Assembly: GCA_964440345.1 (NCBI GenBank)
Contig: CAYTSA010000036.1
Coordinates: 1-33,996, forward strand
Direction of reading: 5' to 3'
Source: CAYTSA01 sp964440345
GTDB taxonomy: Bacteria; Desulfobacterota; Desulfovibrionia; Desulfovibrionales; Desulfovibrionaceae
Length of the DNA stretch: 33,996 nucleotides
Below the pieces are notes generated by a model. It did no database searches, was not told where the DNA came from, and saw only the letters and a program-made list of their open reading frames with translations. Below, piece by piece: positions 33,954 to 33,996 of this stretch; position 1 is the first letter of the stretch; the number at the start of each line of letters is the position of its first letter. The translations under genes were made by a program, and so were the position numbers.

Positions 33954-33996
33954 ATCACCAACGAGGCGTCGCCGCCATGCTCAATGGAGCATCAAG
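33954..33996 (+). repeat. Dispersed 43-bp repeat, copy 2 (cut by window end)
   Basis: It begins ATCACCAACGAGGCG and reads to the last base of the window, AGCATCAAG, matching 24825-24867 with about three differences. It lies 95 bp after nadB. Both copies are preceded by CATGTTA some 44-53 bp upstream. The element probably continues past the window. Confidence 0.75.

Overview
The window reads as chromosomal DNA of a Gram-negative, Desulfovibrionaceae-like (Desulfobacterota) bacterium. The basis is GC-rich coding sequence, the gene order M23 peptidase-xseB-ispA-dxs, clpS-clpA-aat and nadC-nadA-nadB, a DctPQM TRAP transporter, and many two-component and Cache-type sensors. This assignment is inference from gene content; there is no rRNA or other marker here to settle it. 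I find 31 protein genes, no tRNA or rRNA, no insertion-sequence transposase, and no CRISPR array.

Layout. 1-165: a large imperfect hairpin. 166-968 (minus): an RsbW/SpoIIAB-like ATPase and a STAS anti-anti-sigma protein (partner-switch pair). 1067-4109 (plus): an unusual type I ABC exporter whose ATPase domain carries a ~250-residue insertion, overlapping a cyclic-nucleotide-binding-fold protein. 4096-4656 (minus): a membrane-anchored 3D-domain protein. 4906-5775: an Mrp/NBP35 Fe-S carrier ATPase. 5976-10244: M23 peptidase, xseB, ispA and dxs (isoprenoid precursor supply). 10279-11603: an HU protein with a coiled-coil tail and a DUF3108 secreted protein. 11972-15398: clpS-clpA-aat, a complete bacterial N-degron module. 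15577-17631: a soluble tandem sensor protein without an output domain. 17879-21404: a TetR regulator translationally coupled to dctP-dctQ-dctM. 21504-23921: a triple-PAS hybrid histidine kinase, convergent with a lone family-3 solute-binding protein (23915-24691). 24692-25103: a repeat-rich intergenic stretch. 25104-26852: MltA lipoprotein and a single-domain response regulator. 26885-27157: a half-size GDT1-type transporter. 27233-28644: phoH-ybeY. 28860-30191 (minus): MgtE magnesium channel. 30338-33859: nadC-nadA-nadB, the full de novo NAD branch from aspartate to nicotinate mononucleotide.

How genes work together. ClpS delivers substrates bearing N-degrons to ClpA, and Aat makes such N-degrons. 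NadB, NadA and NadC act in sequence. IspA and Dxs serve one pathway. The TetR gene begins just after a dense array of GGTCA boxes overlapping its own promoter, so it probably controls itself and the TRAP transporter; an intrinsic terminator between dctP and dctQ would set more binding protein than membrane subunits.

The most unusual items are the exporter with three spaced copies of a Q-loop-like motif, the 18-bp-spaced operator array in front of tetR, a ~43-bp repeat found twice (intergenic at 24825 and at the window end) followed in the first copy by 13-bp tandem repeats and a GC palindrome, the HU fusion, and a well-translated-looking 36-codon ORF overlapping the response regulator start.
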